Positions 43,623 to 53,452 of a stretch of DNA of 64,000 nucleotides are shown here, one piece after another. The stretch covers positions 1 through 64,000 of the forward strand of contig JAGGXR010000058.1 in the NCBI GenBank assembly GCA_021162935.1, read 5' to 3'. A program made the position numbers and the translations under genes. How positions within the stretch are numbered: the first letter of the stretch is position 1; each line of letters starts with the position of its first letter. This stretch comes from Deltaproteobacteria bacterium (lineage in GTDB: Bacteria; Myxococcota_A; Polyangia; HGW-17; SLPX01). Under the pieces are notes generated by a model. The model did no database searches. It saw nothing but the letters and a program-made list of their open reading frames with translations, and was not told the origin of the DNA.

Positions 43623-44978
43623 TTACGAACAGGCTTTTTTGACCACTTCGCCCAACTCGTCGGCCAATTGATGCGCCTCTCGTTCGTTCGCCCCCTCCAC
43701 CATGACCCGGGCCTTCATTTCAGTGCCAGAATAGCGGGCCACGATTCGCCCCTCCCCTTTGAGCCGTTCCTTGGCCATGGCGAAGGCTTTTTGGACCTCC
43801 TCGATCTCCTCCAGGGGAGGCTTGTTGGCCACCGGTACGTTGACGAGCACCTGGGGATATCGCGTCATGACCTGGCGCAATTCGGACAGGGGTTTTCCCT
43901 CTCGAATCATGACCGCGAGGAGTTGGAGCGCCGCGACAATGCCATCTCCGGTCGTCGTATAGTCCAGATAAATGAGGTGACCCGACTGCTCACCTCCAAA
44001 ATTGTATCCGGACTGACGCATCTCCTCGACCACGTACCGATCGCCCACCCTGGTGCGCACGAGTCGCCCGCCGGCCTTTTCGAGTGCTTTCTCTAGGCCG
44101 ATGTTGCTCATGACCGTCGAGACGACCGTATCGTACTTGAGCCGCCGTGCGGCGATGAGTCGCGTGGCGGCAATGGCCATGACCTCGTCGCCATCCACGA
44201 CTTGGCCCTTTTCGTCCGAAAGGATCATCCGGTCACCGTCTCCGTCGAGCGCGATGCCCAGATCGGCTCGATACATGGTGACCGCAGCGCAGAGACTTTC
44301 CGGGTGGAGCGCTCCGCTTCGATAGTTGATGTTCTTGCCGTCCGGGTCCACGCCCAAGCTGAACACCTCGGCCCCGAGTTCTTCGAACACGGCGGGCGCA
44401 ACCTTGTACGTGGCGCCGTTCGCGCAGTCGATCACGATGCGAAGGCCATCGAGGGTCAAATCCGACGGGAAGGTGTTCTTGCAGAAGGCGACGTATCGTC
44501 CCCCTGCGTCGTCGATTCGCCTGGCCCGACCCACCATGTCGCTTTCGGGCAGCATGTGATCGAGTTCGCCCGACAGCACCATCTCTTCGATTTCTCGCTC
44601 GGCCTCATCGGGCAGTTTGAACCCATCGGCCCCGAAGATCTTAATGCCGTTGTCCTCATATGGATTGTGGCTCGCGCTGATCACCACGCCCGCATCTGCG
44701 CGCATGCTCGACGTGATGTGGGCGATTGCCGGCGTGGGCAACGGACCGACGAGCATCACGTCCGCCCCCATGGACATGATGCCCGAAGCCATGGCCATCT
44801 CGAACATGTAGCAACTCCGGCGCGTGTCCTTGCCGATGATGATCCTGCCCGTCTTGCCTCCCGCGGAAAAATAGCCGGCCACGGCTTGGCCGAGATGCAG
44901 GGCCAAGTCGGATGTCATGGGATAGACGTTTGCCCTGCCCCGCACGCCGTCCGTTCCAAAGAGTTGTCTCGCTACCAT
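43623..44978 (-). CDS. glmM: Phosphoglucosamine mutase
   Basis: GlmM converts glucosamine-6-phosphate to glucosamine-1-phosphate for peptidoglycan and LPS. The 451-residue protein has FGTDGVRG, the catalytic [11 protein letters not shown] (phospho-Ser103), the Mg-binding DGDGDR, GGEQSGH and the phosphate-binding RYSGTE. ATG 44978 has GAAGGAAAG upstream; GTG 44987 is less likely. It lies 5 nt after the molybdenum hydroxylase stop, an unusual partner. Confidence 0.96.
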   Translation of the reverse strand: MVARQLFGTDGVRGRANVYPMTSDLALHLGQAVAGYFSAGGKTGRIIIGKDTRRSCYMFEMAMASGIMSMGADVMLVGPLPTPAIAHITSSMRADAGVVISASHNPYEDNGIKIFGADGFKLPDEAEREIEEMVLSGELDHMLPESDMVGRARRIDDAGGRYVAFCKNTFPSDLTLDGLRIVIDCANGATYKVAPAVFEELGAEVFSLGVDPDGKNINYRSGALHPESLCAAVTMYRADLGIALDGDGDRMILSDEKGQVVDGDEVMAIAATRLIAARRLKYDTVVSTVMSNIGLEKALEKAGGRLVRTRVGDRYVVEEMRQSGYNFGGEQSGHLIYLDYTTTGDGIVAALQLLAVMIREGKPLSELRQVMTRYPQVLVNVPVANKPPLEEIEEVQKAFAMAKERLKGEGRIVARYSGTEMKARVMVEGANEREAHQLADELGEVVKKACS

Positions 44979-44983
44979 GATCG

Positions 44984-47329
44984 TCACTTTCCTTCTGGAG
45001 ACGATGTCTGAGCCGCCTCCACCGCCATGCGCACCCTTTGAGGGGTGAGCGGCAGTTCGGTCAGCTCGATGCCCAAGGCATCTGAAACAGCGCCCAGAAT
45101 CGCCGCTCCGCCGGGGATAAACGACGGCTCACCGATGCCCTTCGCGCCATACGGTCCCTCGGGCGTGCCTTCTTCGAGGAGCACGATCCGCACGTCCGGC
45201 GCATCCGTGGCCGTGGGGATGTGGTAGTTCGTGAATCCTGGATTCTGCAGGACGCCTTGGTCGAGCAAGAGGTCCTCCATCGTGGCCCAGCCCATAGATT
45301 GGACCACGCCGCCCTGAATCTGTCCTTCGAGGCTCGGCGGATGGATGGCCCGTCCCACGTCGTGGGCGGCCGTGACCTGACGGACCTGCACCATGCCGGT
45401 CCAGGTATCCACGCGGACCCGAGCCACCTGCGTTGCGAATGCATAGAAAATGTAGGCTCCCCCCTGCCCGCTCTCGTCATCGTATTCCCGGTCTGGGGGT
45501 CGAAACCAACCAACCGCAGCCGGGTTCTCCCGACGTCCATACAGGGCAGTGACGGCCTCGGAGAAGGAGACGAATCGTCCGCTGACCGGGTCGGTGATGC
45601 GATCGTTGCCGAACTCCAGTTGCGGGGCCGGCACTCGACCCAAAAGGTCGGCGGCGATGTTTCTGAGGCGATCGGCCAAAATCTTGGTCGCATCCATGAT
45701 GGCTCTTCCCGCAATCAAGGTCGCACGGGACGCCACGGTGGGCCCCGAGTCGGGCACCATCGCCGAATCCACCTCGCGCACCCGAATCCGTTCCTGGGAA
45801 ATGCCGAGCCCCTGGGAGGCGATGGCCCTGGCGGCGGCGAGCGCTCCCTGTCCCATCTCCGTCACGCCGATGGCCACGTTGACCGTGCCGTCCGCCTGGA
45901 GGATCATGGATGCCCCGCCACGATCCAGTAAAAGCCCCCCGTGGTGCAGGCTGCAGCCATAGACGATGGTGCCGACGCCCATGCCGTCCCGATAGCGGTC
46001 TCCCTGTGCCTCCGGATCGATGACTCCGGCAACGCTCTTGACCGATTCGTTCCACCTCGGCTGCCACTTGGAATGAAAAACCGCCTCATCGAGGGTCTTC
46101 GGTCCCATATCGGCACAGGGCAGCACTTCACCAGTGGCCAGGGTCGGTCGGTCGTGATTGAGCAGGTTGGTCCTGCGCACCGCCACAGGGTCCAGGCCCA
46201 ACTTCCAGGCGAGTCGGTTCATCTGTTGTTCGTGGGCGGCACTTACCTGCGGGGCGCCGAATCCTCGAAACGGGCCTCCGAACAGATTGTTCGTGTAGCA
46301 AACCTTGGTGCTCACCTGTACGGCATCCACGTGATAGGGACCGATACAGGACGAGTTCGCCCGTTCGGCCACCACCGTGCTCATGCCGGCGTACGCGCCG
46401 GCGTCTACGAGGATTTCGACCTTAGCCCCTAAAATTCGTCCCGAATTGAGCGCATACAGTTGATGGCGCACCACCATACGATGGCGCTTGGTGGAGCCCT
46501 GGAAGTCCACCTCTCTAGGAAGAACCAACCGCACCGGTCGATGCGCTCGCAAAGCGAGTACCGCCGCACAGCAGGCCGGTTCGTCCGGGTAGTCCTCCTT
46601 GCCTCCGAAGGCTCCCCCCGTCACCGTCTGGACCACGCGAACATCGGCCTCTGCCAGCCCCGTCATCCTGCAAATGCGCTGACGCACGTAAAATGGGCAC
46701 TGGGTCGATGAATAGACCGTCAAAGTTCCACCAGGGCCAGGGATGACGATGGCGCCCTGTCCCTCCATGTAGGCATGCTCCTGACCGCCGATTCGATACT
46801 CGCCTTCGATGACCAGGTCGGCCCTGGATTCGATATCGTCCATGTGGCCACGGTGCATCACGAATTCCTTGATGAGGTTTCCGCTGTCATGGACTTTGGG
46901 TGCATTCGGCGACAGGGCGTCGGCAACGTCGAAGACACCCGGTTCAGCCGCGATCTGTGGCTTGGCGGCTCGTACCGCCGCCCAGGCCTGTTCCTCGCTG
47001 TCCGCTGCAATCAGGGCGAGTCGCTCTCCAACCATGCGGACACGCCCCGCCGCCAACAAGGGCTGGTCGTCGAAGATGATTCCGATTTGGTTTGCCCCAC
47101 GGAGGTCATCAGCGGAAAGTACGATTTGGACACCCGGCTCCTCGCGGACATGGTCCAGACCGAGGGATTCGATGTGACCCGATGCCACCGGACTCGTCAC
47201 CAAGGCCGCATGCAGCATTCCGTTGACCTTCATGTCCGCCAAATACAAAGCCTCTCCTCGAACCTTCGCCTCTGCGTCCGGCCTCACGGTCCGTGCCCCC
47301 ACGCCCCACTTTCGGCAATCCTTGGTCAT
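44984..47329 (-). CDS. Molybdenum hydroxylase, molybdopterin-binding large subunit (xanthine dehydrogenase family)
   Basis: The 781-residue subunit has the small N-terminal domain ([13 protein letters not shown]) and the Mo-pterin motifs [31 protein letters not shown] and GAKGIGEPS with the catalytic Glu. Together with the 2Fe-2S and FAD subunits it would hydroxylate an aromatic heterocycle or aldehyde in the cytoplasm; the substrate is not clear. The start ATG overlaps the stop of a 36-codon ORF (ATGA). No XdhC-like maturation gene is in the window. Confidence 0.92.
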   Translation of the reverse strand: MTKDCRKWGVGARTVRPDAEAKVRGEALYLADMKVNGMLHAALVTSPVASGHIESLGLDHVREEPGVQIVLSADDLRGANQIGIIFDDQPLLAAGRVRMVGERLALIAADSEEQAWAAVRAAKPQIAAEPGVFDVADALSPNAPKVHDSGNLIKEFVMHRGHMDDIESRADLVIEGEYRIGGQEHAYMEGQGAIVIPGPGGTLTVYSSTQCPFYVRQRICRMTGLAEADVRVVQTVTGGAFGGKEDYPDEPACCAAVLALRAHRPVRLVLPREVDFQGSTKRHRMVVRHQLYALNSGRILGAKVEILVDAGAYAGMSTVVAERANSSCIGPYHVDAVQVSTKVCYTNNLFGGPFRGFGAPQVSAAHEQQMNRLAWKLGLDPVAVRRTNLLNHDRPTLATGEVLPCADMGPKTLDEAVFHSKWQPRWNESVKSVAGVIDPEAQGDRYRDGMGVGTIVYGCSLHHGGLLLDRGGASMILQADGTVNVAIGVTEMGQGALAAARAIASQGLGISQERIRVREVDSAMVPDSGPTVASRATLIAGRAIMDATKILADRLRNIAADLLGRVPAPQLEFGNDRITDPVSGRFVSFSEAVTALYGRRENPAAVGWFRPPDREYDDESGQGGAYIFYAFATQVARVRVDTWTGMVQVRQVTAAHDVGRAIHPPSLEGQIQGGVVQSMGWATMEDLLLDQGVLQNPGFTNYHIPTATDAPDVRIVLLEEGTPEGPYGAKGIGEPSFIPGGAAILGAVSDALGIELTELPLTPQRVRMAVEAAQTSSPEGK

Positions 47330-47436
47330 CGTCTGCGTCCTTCCCTGTTCATCACGTCGCCCACGGTCCTTTTCGGAACCAGCCGCCTGTCAGCGCCGCT
47401 CCCTAGGATGATCCGGGCCAAGCCATGCGCGCCCAT
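47326..47436 (-). CDS. Small ORF (36 aa) between molybdenum hydroxylase subunits
   Basis: ATG 47436 overlaps the 2Fe-2S subunit stop (TGATG), has AAGGA at a spacing of 6, and its stop overlaps the large-subunit ATG by 4 nt (ATGA). The product (MGAHGLARIILGSG..., ending NREGRRR) is basic and matches nothing I know. The exact fit between both neighbours suggests real, coupled translation, either for a small protein or only to carry ribosomes to the large-subunit start. Confidence 0.45.
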   Translation of the reverse strand: MGAHGLARIILGSGADRRLVPKRTVGDVMNREGRRR

Positions 47437-47954
47437 CAGCATTCCTTCTTGCGCCTGCCCGCGCCCTTGCGCTCGGACAGGATTTCGTACGCCGTCTTGA
47501 CCGCGCTCACGATCTTCGTATACCCCGTGCATCGACAGAGGTTGCCCGCCATGTAGCGTCGGATCGCTTCTTCGTCCGCTGCCGGCTGGGAATCCACCAG
47601 GCTGACCGCTGTAAGCACGGCTCCGGGCGTGCAGAATCCGCATTGGATGGCGCCCTGTTCCACAAACGCCTGTTGCACCGGATGCATGGCCGCATCGGGC
47701 TGAGCCAGGCCTTCGATGGTGAGCACCTCGTGGCCGTCTACCGAACCGACGAGCACGAGGCAAGAATTGACGGGGCGGCCATCGATGAGCACGGTACATG
47801 CTCCGCACTCACCCTTTCCACAGCCCTCTTTGGTCCCGGTCAGACCAAGGTCTTCCCGCAGGACATCGAGGAGCCTCTTCGCAGGATCCACGGCCAGACG
47901 CTCTTTGCGGCCATTGATGGTCACGGTTACCTCTTCAATGGGCTTCGGCTGCAT
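47436..47954 (-). CDS. Molybdenum hydroxylase, 2Fe-2S subunit
   Basis: The 172-residue protein has a plant-type ferredoxin domain (EGCGKGECGACTV with a fourth Cys) and the all-helical second cluster domain (IQCGFCTPG, NLCRCTGY). It passes electrons from the Mo centre to FAD. GGAGGA is 6 nt before ATG 47954. The C-terminus is basic (GRRKKEC). Confidence 0.94.
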   Translation of the reverse strand: MQPKPIEEVTVTINGRKERLAVDPAKRLLDVLREDLGLTGTKEGCGKGECGACTVLIDGRPVNSCLVLVGSVDGHEVLTIEGLAQPDAAMHPVQQAFVEQGAIQCGFCTPGAVLTAVSLVDSQPAADEEAIRRYMAGNLCRCTGYTKIVSAVKTAYEILSERKGAGRRKKEC

Positions 47955-48015
47955 CACGTTCCTCCAAAAGGCCCTTGGGCCTCATGCCATTTTCGTTTCG
48001 ATTCCCGCCGTTCGC

Positions 48016-48948
48016 TCACTGCGCGAGCGCGGCTGCTCTGGTCAGATGATCCGTGACCAGGGCTGAAACCATTTCCTTCCGATACTGATCCGTGGCCCGC
48101 AAGTCCGTGATGGGCCTGGCCTCCTCACGAGCCAGATGGCTCGCCTCGCGGATACGATCCGGGCTGAGCGGTCCACCCGTCAGATACGCTTCCGCTTCGG
48201 TCGCTCTGATACAGGTCGGAGCGACGGAACTAAGGGCCAACCGCGACTCGACCACCTTGCCTTTGTCCAGGACCGTCCGAGCCGCCAGCCCCGCCACGGC
48301 AATCACGAGTGAGGTGCGGCTGCCCACCTTTCGATATTCCTGCAGCGCTACGGACGACTTTTTCATGTCATGGGCAGGCACGAAAATCCCTGTGAGGAAC
48401 TGGCCTGGCTCCAGGTTGACACGGCCCGGCCCCAAGAGAAACTTGCCAATCGGCATGGTTTCAGCCCCCGTCGGACCGGCGATTTCGATCAAGGCATCCA
48501 AGGCGACCATGGCGCAAACCGCATCGGCCGCCGGTGATCCGTTGCAGAGGTTTCCGCCTGCCGTGGCCCGATTCTGGATTTGGGTCGCTCCAACCTGCGA
48601 CGCAGCATCGGCCAACAAGCCGACGCCCAGGTTGTCCTCGTCCTCCAAAGTTTTGAGCACGGCCATGGTCACGGTGGCGCCAATCCGCCAGCCCGGACCC
48701 AGGCGCTGTTCGTCATTCCCGGCTTTCTTGGTGCCTTGAGTCTTGACCTTGGCTGGACGGTTGGACGCGTCATCGAAGATCCAAGTGTCCAATCCGAGGC
48801 CGCTCAAATCCACGATTGCGTGAGGTCCCCGCTTGTGACTCCTCATCGCCACCACCAGGTCGGTTCCACCCGCCATGCAGGCAGCTCCCGGGCTTCGACC
48901 GAGAATCTGGACGGCATCCTCCACGCTGGTGGGTCTATAGTACTCCAT
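48016..48948 (-). CDS. Molybdenum hydroxylase, FAD-binding subunit
   Basis: The 310-residue protein has the FAD-binding PCMH-type motifs AGGTDLVV and NRATAGGNLCNGSPAADA, and the CO-dehydrogenase flavoprotein C-terminal domain. AAGGGA precedes ATG 48948. An insertion of about 20 Lys/Gly-rich residues follows DLSGLGLDTW. Gene order FAD, FeS, Mo is common for this family. Confidence 0.93.
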   Translation of the reverse strand: MEYYRPTSVEDAVQILGRSPGAACMAGGTDLVVAMRSHKRGPHAIVDLSGLGLDTWIFDDASNRPAKVKTQGTKKAGNDEQRLGPGWRIGATVTMAVLKTLEDEDNLGVGLLADAASQVGATQIQNRATAGGNLCNGSPAADAVCAMVALDALIEIAGPTGAETMPIGKFLLGPGRVNLEPGQFLTGIFVPAHDMKKSSVALQEYRKVGSRTSLVIAVAGLAARTVLDKGKVVESRLALSSVAPTCIRATEAEAYLTGGPLSPDRIREASHLAREEARPITDLRATDQYRKEMVSALVTDHLTRAAALAQ

Positions 48949-49051
48949 CGTCCCTTGTACTCCTATGTCGGGCAGGAACCACTCCACGCACCGACCGTGG
49001 TGCCCACGCACGATTGCCGGCGCAGGGACATCATCGTCCCTCATCGGTCGA

Positions 49052-49390
49052 TCAGAATAGATGTGCCATCACGAACACCAACCCATCCCGTCGGACTTTG
49101 TCGCTCCCGGGTTGCGTACGACCAAGTGCGAGCCCTCGTCGCTCCAAATTGGCAATCCTATTTCGAACAGCCGATATACTGTCATTTTCAGCAGAACAGA
49201 CGATACTCGGACGACCGTACGGAATCAAGGCCACAGACCGAAACAGCGAATAAAAGTTCAGGCCTTGTTTCCCTCCGCTGGCCCAGTCGCGGAGACAGCA
49301 GAGCTGTCCTTCCTGCAATCCAACAGCCTCGTCGGCTGAGTCGTTGCTCCCGTCTATTCCAAAATATTTCGGCCGCAACTTGGCCCCCAT
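49052..49390 (-). CDS. Hypothetical small protein upstream of the molybdenum hydroxylase genes
   Basis: ATG 49390 has a strong GGAGGAGCAAGAG site. The 112 residues are not recognisable. A stretch SISAVRNRIANLERRGLAL is faintly like the recognition helix and wing of an Lrp-type helix-turn-helix, and two adjacent Cys occur (LCCLRDW). It ends 103 nt before the FAD subunit start on the same strand, so it could be a regulator or first gene of that operon. Base composition is slightly lower in GC than the neighbours. Confidence 0.4.
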   Translation of the reverse strand: MGAKLRPKYFGIDGSNDSADEAVGLQEGQLCCLRDWASGGKQGLNFYSLFRSVALIPYGRPSIVCSAENDSISAVRNRIANLERRGLALGRTQPGSDKVRRDGLVFVMAHLF

Positions 49391-49620
49391 CTCTTGCTCC
49401 TCCGTTCCATCATGCTGCCCGCCCCTTTTCTCTCGATGCACTGCTCACTATGGATCGAATCGGAGCCCTACGGCTGCTTTCTTGACCTCGGAGTCCATTT
49501 CAGCATAAATCGAAGGACAGGACGTTGTCGAGGGAATCGGCGGACACCGGCGACAGGATGAATCGGAATTGTGGCCGATCCTGTGCAAACATTTTCGTCC
49601 GCTCCGGAGAAAAACAAACC

Positions 49621-50106
49621 ATGTCGGATTCGAATCATCGTGCCCAAAAAGGCAGACAGGGACCGGAAGAGGATGTCTGCTTCTTTTGCGGCACGGTTCC
49701 CGAGGGCTCCGTTCTCGTCCATGGACTGTCTGGGAGCATCTGTTCCTCCTGTGTTTTCTCATTGAGCGCTCGTCTCGCCGAGGCGGAACGTGAGCAGGTT
49801 GATCCCACGGATGCAGCGCCACCGCCGGACACGACTCCTGAATCCGTCATCCAGGAGCTGGATGGCGAACTTTCGGCTCATGCCTACGAGAACCGAGTGG
49901 ATTTGGCTGAGGCCTATCTCGAACTGGGCAAACGCGGACTGGCAATCACTGAGTATTTTGGAGCACTCGAGGCAGCCCTCGCCTGTCACGATTGGCCCTT
50001 TGCTCTCCAAACCATCGCACGATTGAGAAAGGTGGCGGACGGCCCCACAACAAGAGATCGGATTCATGAAATGTTGAGTCGCCATGTTCCCGAATCGCAA
50101 CAGTAG
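49621..50106 (+). CDS. Small protein with ClpX-type zinc-binding N-terminus
   Basis: ATG 49621 follows GGAG. The 161-residue product starts with CFFCGT...LVHGLSGSICSSC, the four-Cys pattern of the ClpX N-terminal zinc domain, but has no ATPase. The rest is helical (TPR-like: RVDLAEAYLELGKRGLAITEYFGALEAA). It may be an adaptor or regulator. It precedes a histidine kinase on the same strand. Confidence 0.8.
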   Translation: MSDSNHRAQKGRQGPEEDVCFFCGTVPEGSVLVHGLSGSICSSCVFSLSARLAEAEREQVDPTDAAPPPDTTPESVIQELDGELSAHAYENRVDLAEAYLELGKRGLAITEYFGALEAALACHDWPFALQTIARLRKVADGPTTRDRIHEMLSRHVPESQQ

Positions 50107-50172
50107 CCTTCGGGCGCCCCGTCGAACTCCAAAGAGTTCGCTTTGCATCGCCTTGGATCATTGGAGCCGAGT

Positions 50173-50198
50173 GCCGGGCTCCTAATGGAGCGCCCGGC
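50173..50198 (+). other. Hairpin between the zinc-finger and kinase genes
   Basis: GCCGGGC-TCC pairs with GGA-GCCCGGC around TAAT with a 2-nt bulge. No T-run follows, so it may be a processing or attenuating hairpin rather than a terminator. Confidence 0.35.
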
Positions 50199-50233
50199 GG
50201 GGTTCTCCGGCAAGGCAAGGACAGCAAGAGACG

Positions 50234-51292
50234 ATGGACGACCACGAAATTGTCAGAAGTGTCATGAACGCAGCCGGACTGACCAGTGCCCTGTTGGATC
50301 GGGATGGAAGGATTCTGGTCGCCTCGTCTGCCATGCAGCAATTCCTTTCCCCTGAAACGGTACGGGGAAACCCCATTGGCAGCATGATCGTGCATTCGCA
50401 TCTGTCGGCCGCCATCGAGGGAGGGGTGGGCCTGCTGGACGACGATCATCCCTCTCAACGATTTCGCGCCATCCTGGCCCGTGAGGCCAATTCCAAGAGT
50501 CGCCAGGTCGTCTCGGGACAGCTCCGGCTCTTGACTGGTTCGAATCTCATCCTCCTTTCATTGGAACACAGTCTGTCCGAGTTCGGTATCCTCCGCCGTC
50601 GATCCGAAGCGGTTTCCGACTTGGCCCACAATGTACGATCCTCGCTGACCACGATCGCAGGATTTGGTGAACTGCTCAAGAACCGAGATTTTTCACGCCA
50701 GGACAGCGCCAGATATCTCGACATGATCGTGGACCATGCGAACATCATCGCGTCATTGATCGATGATCTGGCCACATACGTCTACTATCAGAGCGGTCGC
50801 GAGATCCACACGACCATGGCCAGTACCACCATTGCAAACGTCCTGCGTCGGGCAATCGCCGAAACGAGGAGTCATCATCAGCACCCAGTCATCAGTGAAC
50901 TCGAAGATGCGGATACAGCCTGTCTATGCAACGTGGATATCTTGACGAGCGCCTTCGAAAAGGTATTGGACAACGCCGCGAACGCATCGCCGCCGGATGT
51001 GGCAATTCACATCATTGGGCACAGAGAGGCATCGATGTATCTGGTGGTCATCGAGGACTCAGGTCCGGGACTGTCCTCAGAAGAGCTCGATCAGGTTTTC
51101 GACCCTTTCTTCAGTTCCACGACCGGGCGGAACGCGCCGCATCCCCGCATGGGCATTGGGCTCAACGTGACTCGCTACGTGATCGACGTCCACGGCGGAA
51201 CCATTGGGCTGTCGAGTGAAGGTGGAAAGGGAACCAGGGTCGAGATACGGCTTCCCGTCCTGACCGATTTCGATCCGGAAGAAACTGGTTAG
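50234..51292 (+). CDS. Soluble sensor histidine kinase
   Basis: The 352-residue protein has a PAS-like N-terminus (about 5-110), a HisKA-like helix pair with SDLAHNVRSSLTTI, where Asn follows the phospho-His instead of the usual Glu, and an HATPase domain (VLDNAANASP, DSGPGL, MGIGLNVTRYV). There is no membrane segment. It lies 127 nt after the zinc-finger protein. Its 3' end overlaps the convergent porB end by 4 nt. Confidence 0.87.
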   Translation: MDDHEIVRSVMNAAGLTSALLDRDGRILVASSAMQQFLSPETVRGNPIGSMIVHSHLSAAIEGGVGLLDDDHPSQRFRAILAREANSKSRQVVSGQLRLLTGSNLILLSLEHSLSEFGILRRRSEAVSDLAHNVRSSLTTIAGFGELLKNRDFSRQDSARYLDMIVDHANIIASLIDDLATYVYYQSGREIHTTMASTTIANVLRRAIAETRSHHQHPVISELEDADTACLCNVDILTSAFEKVLDNAANASPPDVAIHIIGHREASMYLVVIEDSGPGLSSEELDQVFDPFFSSTTGRNAPHPRMGIGLNVTRYVIDVHGGTIGLSSEGGKGTRVEIRLPVLTDFDPEETG

Positions 51293-52215
51293 CCGTTGAA
51301 AGGTTCGAGCTGGCCCCGATGCAGGAGCTGCTCCCATTGGTAGTCGAGGCGACGCTGGATGAAATCCACGTTCTCAGCGGTCAGGTGCCTGAACCGTCCC
51401 TGCATTTTCAGGTAATCCTTGACCGGCGTGCCCTTGGACTCATGGGTGATGTGGTATTTGACCCCATCGTACACTTCGTAGAGAGGGAATGCCTTGCTCT
51501 CGGTCGCCATCCGCATGGCCTTGATGCTCATGCTGGAATCAATCTTCCATCCGGGAGGACAGGCGGAAATCATGTGGAGGAAGCGAGTTCCCTTCATGGA
51601 GAGTGCGGTGCGCACCTTCTTGAGGAAATCTTCTGGGAAGGCGGCATTCAGGGTCGCGGCATAGGGAATTCCGTGGGCCGCGAGGATTTGGATAATGTCT
51701 TTCTTTTTTCCCTGTTTGGGATGACCCTCCGGAGTCGTGGTGGTCCATGCGAGTTCCGGGGTCGCTGAGGATCGCTGGATCCCCGTGTTCATGTAGGCCT
51801 CGTTGTCGTAGCAGCAATAGATGATGTTTTCATTGCGCTCGGCTGCTCCCGACAAGGCCTGCAGACCGATATCGAAGGTACCACCGTCGCCCGCGAAGGC
51901 GATGACGTTCGTGTCTTCTTTGCCCTGTCGATCCAGTGCCGCACGGACGCCGCTCGCTGCGGACGCCGCCGTCTCGAACGCCGTGTGCATGACCGGGACG
52001 CCAAGCGTGTTGAACGGAAACTGGCCATCGATGATGGTCCAGCAGCAGGCTGGAATCACCATCACGGTGTTGGGGCCTGCTTCTTTGAGGAGATACCTCA
52101 TGTTCAGCGTGGCGCCGCAACCCTGGCACGCCAGGTGGCCGGGGCCCATGATTTCGCGTTCCTTGAAGTCCTTGATGAGTCTCTTGCTCTTGGAAAACTC
52201 CGATACAGCCTTCAC
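51289..52215 (-). CDS. porB: 2-oxoacid:ferredoxin oxidoreductase, beta subunit
   Basis: The 308-residue TPP-binding subunit has the N-terminal cluster motif ACQGCGA with a further PACCW, the TPP motif GDGGTFDIGLQAL and the contact segment CCYDNEAYMNTGIQ. With the alpha and gamma subunits it oxidises pyruvate or a related 2-oxoacid to the acyl-CoA. GTG start 52215. It is the last gene of the operon. Confidence 0.93.
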   Translation of the reverse strand: MKAVSEFSKSKRLIKDFKEREIMGPGHLACQGCGATLNMRYLLKEAGPNTVMVIPACCWTIIDGQFPFNTLGVPVMHTAFETAASAASGVRAALDRQGKEDTNVIAFAGDGGTFDIGLQALSGAAERNENIIYCCYDNEAYMNTGIQRSSATPELAWTTTTPEGHPKQGKKKDIIQILAAHGIPYAATLNAAFPEDFLKKVRTALSMKGTRFLHMISACPPGWKIDSSMSIKAMRMATESKAFPLYEVYDGVKYHITHESKGTPVKDYLKMQGRFRHLTAENVDFIQRRLDYQWEQLLHRGQLEPFNG

Positions 52216-52240
52216 GACTCAAACCCCTTTCAACGGGATC

Positions 52241-53395
52241 TCAGTTTTTCAACTGGATCCAGTGGTACTCTTTTTCCAAAGATTCCTGTGTCTTACCGTG
52301 TTCGATCACGTCTCGAACCGTCTCGGGGCGAATGTCTCTGCCGCCGAGCCCCGCAATGTAGCACTGAATGGGCGGCACGTCGGGGATATGCGCCGTGGCG
52401 GCTCGCAATTCCTGCGCCCACACGCCACCCAAGCCAGGGCTCATGTTCTTGTCGATGACCAGGACGCGTTTGCGGCCCGCCAGTTCCTTGCGCACGCGCT
52501 CCACTGGGAAGGGACGCAGGGTGCGCATTTTCAGAATCCCGACCTTTTCCCCTCTCTCGCGATACTGGTTCACCATGTATTTGGTCGTGGACGTCGTGGT
52601 GCCGGAGGTGACCAGCACGATATCCGCATCGTCCAGCTTGTACCCCTCGACCTGCCCGTACTTGCGACCGAAGCGTTCGGCCCATTCTTCGAGCACGGAA
52701 TCGATGACGCCGCCTGCCCGCTCCATGGCCTCTTGGAGTTTGTACCGCATCTCGTAATAGTATTCGGGCATCACCAGAGACCCGAATGCGTACGGCTTGC
52801 CGGGATCGAGCTTCAACTCGGCCTGCCTGGGCGGCAGGAAGTCGTCGATGGGGCCCTGGTCCGTGATGTCCACGACCTCGGACGTGTGACTGAGCAGGAA
52901 AGCGTCGTAGACCACCATTATCGGCAGGTCCAACTGCTCCGCAATCTTGTAGGAACAGACGGTCAGATCGAACACTTCCTGGTTCGACTCGCAGTACATC
53001 TGCATCCAGCCCGTGTCACGTTGCGCGAGCGAATCGAGCTGATCCGCCCAGATGCTCCAACCTGGCGCCATGGCTCTGTTCACATCGGTCATGACGATCG
53101 GGAGTCTGGCCCCCGAGGCCCAATGAAGCAGTTCGTGCATCAATGCAAGGCCCTGGGCAGAGGTGGCCGTAAAGGTCCTCGCTCCGGCCTGAGCTGCTCC
53201 AATGCAGCATGCCATAGCCGAGTGTTCCGACTCCACCTTGATGAACGTGGCGTCGAGATCACCGTCGGCACACATTTCCGACAACTCCTCGACGATTTGC
53301 GTCTGGGGAGTGATCGGATAGGCGGCAATCACCTGAGCACGGGATCGTAGGACCCCCCAGGAGACCGCATGATTTCCCATCATCACCTTTTTCAC
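52241..53395 (-). CDS. porA: 2-oxoacid:ferredoxin oxidoreductase, alpha subunit
   Basis: The 384-residue protein has the pyrimidine-binding YPITPQTQIVEEL, ESEHSAMACCIGA and TSAQGLALMHE of PorA, and the C-terminal transketolase-like domain. GTG 53395 has GAGG upstream. Substrate could be pyruvate, but 2-oxoisovalerate or phenylglyoxylate enzymes look similar. Confidence 0.93.
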   Translation of the reverse strand: MKKVMMGNHAVSWGVLRSRAQVIAAYPITPQTQIVEELSEMCADGDLDATFIKVESEHSAMACCIGAAQAGARTFTATSAQGLALMHELLHWASGARLPIVMTDVNRAMAPGWSIWADQLDSLAQRDTGWMQMYCESNQEVFDLTVCSYKIAEQLDLPIMVVYDAFLLSHTSEVVDITDQGPIDDFLPPRQAELKLDPGKPYAFGSLVMPEYYYEMRYKLQEAMERAGGVIDSVLEEWAERFGRKYGQVEGYKLDDADIVLVTSGTTTSTTKYMVNQYRERGEKVGILKMRTLRPFPVERVRKELAGRKRVLVIDKNMSPGLGGVWAQELRAATAHIPDVPPIQCYIAGLGGRDIRPETVRDVIEHGKTQESLEKEYHWIQLKN

Positions 53396-53452
53396 AGCTC
53401 ACACCTCATATCGATGGCGAATCGTCCGACTTCATCCGGCGACACGCTGGTT

